DNA of 64,000 nt from Defluviitaleaceae bacterium (lineage in GTDB: Bacteria > Bacillota > Clostridia > Lachnospirales > WQUN01): positions 1 through 64,000 of the forward strand of contig WRLD01000016.1 of assembly GCA_009777845.1 (NCBI GenBank). The letters run 5' to 3'. Position numbers and translations under genes: made by a program. This document shows positions 59,570-64,000 of this stretch, one piece after another. Under the pieces are notes generated by a model. That model made no database searches. It had not been told where the DNA came from and saw only the letters and a list, made by a program, of their open reading frames with translations. Each line of letters starts with the position of its first letter. Positions within the stretch are counted from its first letter, which is position 1.

Positions 59570-62500
59570 TTATCGCCGTTTCTTCACTAATAATACAACC
59601 ACTACAACTACTAGCAACACTACCACGCCTAAGATAATGGGTAGAATGATTGTTTTGTTGGCTTGCGTTTCGATTACTGAGGACATGCCTTGATTTTCGG
59701 GGGTGGTTTCGTTGTTGCTTGTGGTTTCGTTTGCGGTGTTGCTTGCGTTTTCGGCGTTTTCTGCGGAGCTTGGCACTTGGTCGGGAGCTTCGTTTGCTTC
59801 CGCTTCGCCTTCCCCCACGTCGTACGAGTTCGTCCGCACTAAATTAAAGGTAAGCGTAACCGCTTCATTCAAAAATACCGCGTTAATCAAATGCTCGCCG
59901 TCTGGCAGGGCTTGCAGGTAGTGCGGCATTATGCTTATTACCGTACTGCCCGACACTGCCGTATAGTCCACATCACGCGCTAATAGCTCGCCGTTTATAT
60001 ACAATTCTACAAATTCCGCGTACGGAATGTCAATGATGATTTCAAGTGGTTCTATTGCGGTGGTTATTTTGGTGCTTACGGTTTCTGTGATGTTTCCGTC
60101 CGTGTCTGTTGTTGTGGTCGTGGTTGTCATGGTTATTATAGGGGTCATATCCATTATATACTCGTCTGTTGAGAATGGGGTAGCCTCGTTTTGGGTGGGG
60201 GAAGTGTCGGTTGTTGTGGCTTGTGTGGGCTGTGTGTGCGTGGTGTCTGTCGTGGTGTCGGGGGCTTCTGTGGTGGGGCTTTGGGTAGAATTGGTTACGG
60301 AGCTAGTGGGAGTGCTGTTTTGACTGTCGTTAGAGCCACTGCCAGTACCGTCACCACCAGTAGAGCCTGTGCCGTTAGAGCCAGTACCGTCACCGCCAGT
60401 AGAGCCTGTGACGTTAGAGCCACTGTCATTAGAACCAGTGCCACTGCCATTAGAGCCAGTACCGTCACCGCCAGTAGAGCCTGTGCCAGTAGAGCCTGTG
60501 CCTGTACCAGTAGAGCCTGTGCCTGTACCAGTAGAGCCAGTGCCTGTAGAGCCTGTACCGTTAGAGCCACCACCAGTACCGCCACCACCGTTATCACCGC
60601 CGTTGGAGCTTCCACCACCACCGCCAGTGCCACTTCCACCGCCACCACCGCCATTATCACCGCCGTTGGAGCTACCGCCAGTGCCGCCGTTGTCACCACC
60701 GCCAGTACCGTCACCGCCGTTTCCGCTTCCACCACCGCCAGTATTATCCCCACCGTTTCCGCTTCCACCACCACCGCCTTCTTCCCCCACAGCAGTAATA
60801 GTAAACGTCTGCGAAATAGCCGTAGTCCGTACGTCCCACGCATTTCCCTCTAAATCAGCCACAGAATTAACACCGCTGTCACTGTCCGCACGGCGGAATG
60901 TCGCTGTCGCGGTGTGCGTACCCTCGCCAAGCCCTGCCAGTGTTTGCTCGCGTATGGTGACTATGGTACTGCCCTCCTCGGCTTCGTAGTCCTCGCCCTC
61001 GTTTTGGCGTTCGCCATTGATATAAAAGCCCTCAAAGCTCCATGTATTATCGTCCTCATTAAAGGGCGCGTCCATGTTCATTGTGCCAGAGCCAGAGCCA
61101 AAAATCGGGTTGCCGTTTTCGTCATAGCCTACTATTATTTCGCCGTTTTCTCCGCCTAGCTTGCCGCCCTCGTTGAAGCCGAACGGGCCTGTAGTCACAT
61201 CGCCGTCAGGGTGCGCTTCCAATTCCAAGGTAAAGCTAACAGACACGCTGTACCGCTCCTTGTAGCGGTGCGGGTCGTTGTCGTCCTCGGTGTTGATGGG
61301 GTATGCGGTTATTTTAAACGGCGTGCCGTTGTATTTTGCTATTTCCTCGGAATCGGTGAAAACGCCGTAAAGCGTGCCTGGGGTAATTTCCTCGTCCTCC
61401 AGCGGCCTGTATATTATTATTTCGTCGCCGTTGCTGTCGTATTCTGGCGTATATCGCGAGTGGTCAAGCCCCTGCGACACAAAGCTAAGCCAGTCGGGCA
61501 GGGCGGTGCTTCCGTCCGCGCCAAGCTCTATTTCAAAGTACATGTTTCGGTTAAGCGGCACGCCAGTGTTAAAGGTAAATTCAAATGGTACATATTGGTA
61601 AATGGCAGGCGGCTGTTCGCTTAACGCAATCGGGCTTGCCCGATAAAACCACAGGAACGCGACACCGCCCATCTTCTCGGCAAGCTCCTCCGCCCATGTT
61701 ATAGCGGCAGAGCCATATTCGCCAAAGACATAGGCGTACCGCCCATCGCCGCGAAAAACGGCAAAATTGCCTATTTTCGTCACGTTCGGCGGTATAAAAA
61801 TGTCGGGCAGCTCGCGCGCAAAATTAAACGCCTCAGGCATAATCTCCGTAAATCGGCTATGCTCGGGCAGGCTTACGCGTTTTAAGTAAAAGGAAGCGGT
61901 AAACGCGTTTGAAAGCTGTGTAAGGCTAGTGTTGGCTAGGTTTAGCTCCTCGACCCCAGATGCTCGCAGAAACGCATTTGTGCCTATTTTCTCTAGGCTG
62001 TCGGGAAATTCATACAAGCCTACTCTGCCGTTGCCAGGTGCGTCGGGGTAGGTTATGGTTTTTATGGAATGTGCCGCGCGATTGAGATAATTGTTGCGGT
62101 GTACCTCAAATGCGTGCGGTTCGATTGATTTTAAGCCTACGGGCAGTATTATTTTTTCTATGGTATTGTTGCTAAATACAGAATCGCCTATGGTCGTAAG
62201 CTGTGTCATGGATAGGTCTAGCACTGGCATTGTTTTTTGTATAGTCCCAAGCCCCGTGTCGGGGAACATTTGCGCGTTTGTAGAGGAAAACGCCTGATAG
62301 CCTATGGTTTCGAGCGTGGCAGGGAAAATAAGCTCTTCCACGCCAAAGCAGTTAAAGAACGCTTCTATGCGAATTTGCGTGAGCCGTCCGTTGTCAAGAT
62401 TTACCTTTTTTAGGCGGGTATGCCCCTCAAATGTGTTGCCTTGTATGACAGTAAGCTGTGTTTGGGAAAAATCCAGCTCGGTTACGCCCTTTCCTGCGGC

Positions 62501-63370
62501 GGGAAACTCGCTTGCGGCAGAGTCGGAAATCCTAAACGCAAGCTGCCCTATGGTTTGCAGCGTGGCAGGAAAGGTAATTGTTTCCACACTAGAGCAATAT
62601 AAAAACGCAAACTGCCCTATAGACCTAACGCTTGTATTCTCTAGGTCAATGGCTCGCAGCTGTCTAAAAGCTCTAAACTCGTTGTCCGCTATGGTCGTAA
62701 GGCTTGTCGGGAAAGAAATTTCCTCCGCGTTTCTGAAAGAGGATACCACGCCGTTGGCATTTGTAAGCCCCTCGGGCAGCTCGATTTTTGTGATTAGCAG
62801 TGCTTCCTCAGAGGAGAATGGCAGGGGATTGCCCCATGTGTTTGAGGGGAATGTGGTGGACGTGCCTGGGTTGGTTGTGTTGTTGGCAGGGAAGCGTAAT
62901 ACGCCCGTGGTGAAGTCTACCTCCCAGCTCCAGGGGGTGTTTTGGATTGGGGCGGTTAGGGGGGTGGTGCTTGAGCCTGTTACTGTTGTGGTGTTGGGTG
63001 GGGTGTTGGTTGTGTTGTGGGTTGTGGTGGGTGTGTTGTTGGTTGTGTTGGTTGTTGTGTTGTGTGGGTTTGTGTCGTATGGCGTGGTTATTGTGTTGTG
63101 TGGGGTGGTTGTGTTGTTGGTTGTTGTGTCGGGTGTCGGGGATATGTTGGTTTTGTCGGGTGTATTGTTGGGTGTTTTGGTTTTGTCGGTGTCGGGTGGG
63201 CTTGTGTCGGGAGCGGTGGTTATGTTGGTTTTGTCGGTGTCGGGTGGTGGGGCGGTATCGTCCGTAAAGACGTATAGGTTGCTTGCTAAGGCACTACTGA
63301 ATATAATACTAAGGCACGTTAAGACCGCCACTATTCTGCGGCGTATGTTGGTTTTTTTCATGTTTTTCAT
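59570..63370 (-). CDS. BspA-type LRR surface protein, copy 2
   Basis: A 1266-residue paralogue of copy 1 with the same layout: signal peptide (1-30), Thr/Pro/Asn-rich stretch (about 35-140), LRR_5 repeats (about 195-560), conserved Ig-like regions that match copy 1 closely (FLWFYRASPIALSEQPP and GEGTHTATATFRRADSDSG are shared), a Gly/Ser/Thr-rich low-complexity stretch (about 865-1010, (TGSTGTG)n instead of GDN repeats) and the same C-terminal helix ending KKRR. GGAGGT lies 6 bases before the ATG. The unlike N-terminal and low-complexity parts show fast change of tandem repeats after duplication. Confidence 0.86.
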   Translation of the reverse strand: MKNMKKTNIRRRIVAVLTCLSIIFSSALASNLYVFTDDTAPPPDTDKTNITTAPDTSPPDTDKTKTPNNTPDKTNISPTPDTTTNNTTTPHNTITTPYDTNPHNTTTNTTNNTPTTTHNTTNTPPNTTTVTGSSTTPLTAPIQNTPWSWEVDFTTGVLRFPANNTTNPGTSTTFPSNTWGNPLPFSSEEALLITKIELPEGLTNANGVVSSFRNAEEISFPTSLTTIADNEFRAFRQLRAIDLENTSVRSIGQFAFLYCSSVETITFPATLQTIGQLAFRISDSAASEFPAAGKGVTELDFSQTQLTVIQGNTFEGHTRLKKVNLDNGRLTQIRIEAFFNCFGVEELIFPATLETIGYQAFSSTNAQMFPDTGLGTIQKTMPVLDLSMTQLTTIGDSVFSNNTIEKIILPVGLKSIEPHAFEVHRNNYLNRAAHSIKTITYPDAPGNGRVGLYEFPDSLEKIGTNAFLRASGVEELNLANTSLTQLSNAFTASFYLKRVSLPEHSRFTEIMPEAFNFARELPDIFIPPNVTKIGNFAVFRGDGRYAYVFGEYGSAAITWAEELAEKMGGVAFLWFYRASPIALSEQPPAIYQYVPFEFTFNTGVPLNRNMYFEIELGADGSTALPDWLSFVSQGLDHSRYTPEYDSNGDEIIIYRPLEDEEITPGTLYGVFTDSEEIAKYNGTPFKITAYPINTEDDNDPHRYKERYSVSVSFTLELEAHPDGDVTTGPFGFNEGGKLGGENGEIIVGYDENGNPIFGSGSGTMNMDAPFNEDDNTWSFEGFYINGERQNEGEDYEAEEGSTIVTIREQTLAGLGEGTHTATATFRRADSDSGVNSVADLEGNAWDVRTTAISQTFTITAVGEEGGGGGSGNGGDNTGGGGSGNGGDGTGGGDNGGTGGSSNGGDNGGGGGGSGTGGGGGSSNGGDNGGGGTGGGSNGTGSTGTGSTGTGTGSTGTGTGSTGTGSTGGDGTGSNGSGTGSNDSGSNVTGSTGGDGTGSNGTGSTGGDGTGSGSNDSQNSTPTSSVTNSTQSPTTEAPDTTTDTTHTQPTQATTTDTSPTQNEATPFSTDEYIMDMTPIITMTTTTTTTDTDGNITETVSTKITTAIEPLEIIIDIPYAEFVELYINGELLARDVDYTAVSGSTVISIMPHYLQALPDGEHLINAVFLNEAVTLTFNLVRTNSYDVGEGEAEANEAPDQVPSSAENAENASNTANETTSNNETTPENQGMSSVIETQANKTIILPIILGVVVLLVVVVVVLLVKKRR

Positions 63371-63429
63371 TGTAAGACCTCCAAAAATTTTTATATATGC
63401 AGGATTAACTGGTTCATAGCGGGTTCCTT

Positions 63430-63451
63430 GTAGGGGACGAGTTTACTCGTC
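63430..63451. repeat. PE-C left end only, variant palindrome
   Basis: GTAGGGGACGAGTTTACTCG then TCCC: the palindrome is GGGACGAGT / ACTCGTCCC instead of GGGACGGAT / ATCCGTCCC, again with both arms changed. The right end is absent. Confidence 0.75.
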
Positions 63452-63594
63452 CCGAGGCTACCTCGCTCTGTGTTGATTGCATAGCACGTTATATTATATT
63501 ACAGCTTTACGCAAATTGTAATAGGTGGATAAAAAAATTTTGCTAAAAGTATGGGATTATGGGATATTATGTAAATAAGGTGGTTGAACGGAGG

Positions 63595-63735
63595 TAAAAC
63601 GCGGATTTAACGGATTTACGCAGATTTTCGCGGATAGAACGTGCGTATCGCAGAGATAATCCGTTGAATCCGTGCAAATTCGCCAACTCCATGCAATCCG
63701 TGTAATCCGTGCAAATCCGTTAAATCCGTGTTCTA
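63595..63735. repeat. PE-A block
   Basis: AACGCGGATTTAACGGATTT on the left and AATCCGTTAAATCCGTGTTC on the right. No gene between 63371 and 63740. Confidence 0.72.
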
Positions 63736-63740
63736 TAGCT

Positions 63741-63953
63741 TTAATATACCTGTTCTTGTCTGTATAGCACTTCTCTTTCTTTTTCCAACGCCGTCCTTTT
63801 TTCTTGATTTATTTCTCTTATAGCTTCGCAGATTTCTTTATCCGTCATTGGAGCCGCTCCGCTTGCTATAGCACACTGAACGTCCTTTTGTATAGCCGTT
63901 AATGTTTCAAACGCAGAAGCCTTAGCCTGTGGTCTGTTTTTCATCGTTACCAT
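63741..63953 (-). CDS. Small hypothetical protein
   Basis: A 70-residue soluble, mostly helical and strongly charged protein (PMTDKEICEAIREINQEKRT and LEKEREVLYRQEQ). AAAGGAGTGC lies 7 bases before the ATG, and TATAAT (63991-63986 on the minus strand) could be its -10 box; the -35 would be outside the window. It resembles the short antitoxins in size and charge, but no toxin gene follows, only repeats. Function unknown. Confidence 0.5.
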   Translation of the reverse strand: MVTMKNRPQAKASAFETLTAIQKDVQCAIASGAAPMTDKEICEAIREINQEKRTALEKEREVLYRQEQVY

Positions 63954-64000
63954 ATTTAAGCACTCCTTTTGGTTATTATATCCTAATTATAGCAAAAAAA

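Noticed and set aside
60191-60989. Plus-strand and minus-strand frames over the Gly/Ser/Thr-rich part of the second LRR gene
   Set aside because: Same reason: tandem repeats stay open in several frames; only the minus-strand LRR frame has domains and a start.

Overview
The window comes from an anaerobic, endospore-forming Bacillota of the Clostridia type. The evidence is spoIIIAF-AG-AH, a CotH spore-coat kinase, a lepA-hemW neighbourhood, a Gram-positive PhoP/PhoR pair, an oxygen-sensitive dehydratase-activase family protein, a xylan-utilisation locus and giant BspA-type LRR surface proteins. This fits a fibre-degrading, gut-type anaerobe; I cannot place it below class level. No rRNA, tRNA, transposase gene or CRISPR array was seen.

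Layout. 0.1-3.6 kb: minus-strand operon murJ - glycosyltransferase - DUF4330, preceded by a short YigZ-like gene. 3.7-5.7 kb: the end of the spoIIIA operon. 5.8-14.3 kb: phosphate cluster read leftward as pstB - pstS - pstC - pstA - second pstB - phoU - phoP - phoR, broken twice by repeats. 14.5-21.9 kb: DUF3883 protein, UbiA-type prenyltransferase, lepA, a lipoprotein, a membrane protein, LemA, DUF3137 and hemW. 21.9-26.8 kb: lipoprotein, APH-like kinase, small Cys protein and a chemoreceptor. 26.9-29.6 kb: repeats, three tandem type I toxin-antitoxin-like units and a RelB/YafQ pair. 29.7-33.0 kb: cotH - prfA. 33.1-43.3 kb: retropepsin-like protease, GH10 xylanase, ABC sugar importer, Phd/PIN pair, HEAT protein and DUF5696 lipoprotein. 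43.4-45 kb: small genes and a RelB/ParE-type pair. 45.3-54.3 kb: dehydratase-activase-like protein, DHH phosphoesterase and a TIR-transmembrane-propeller protein. 54.6-63.4 kb: two tandemly duplicated LRR surface proteins.

Repeats dominate every intergenic gap. I name six families. PE-A: long inverted repeats built of GCGGATTT-type units. PE-B: hairpins of CACAGAGG-type arms. PE-C: about 110-135 bp elements with palindromic ends (GGACGGAT/ATCCGTCC). PE-D: a 57-nt (once 45-nt) palindrome. PE-E: an about 57-nt two-hairpin element. PE-F: a 30-33 nt palindrome nested in PE-E. PE-D, PE-E and PE-F are the most unusual feature. They lie inside protein genes in frame (phoR, hemW, a sugar permease, a toxin), supply stop codons to others (prfA, pstS, a second permease, an antitoxin), and keep their stems by compensatory base changes. 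This behaviour resembles the Rickettsia palindromic elements, but here it is in a spore former.

Other points of note. The two PstB ATPases have complementary degeneracy, one with dead Walker A, Walker B and Q-loop and the other with an altered signature motif, so a heterodimer would have one good and one dead ATP site. The chemoreceptor promoter has consensus -35 and -10 boxes separated by a 17-bp spacer that contains a run of ten G/C, a likely phase-variation switch. A small membrane-toxin/antisense-RNA module is repeated three times.
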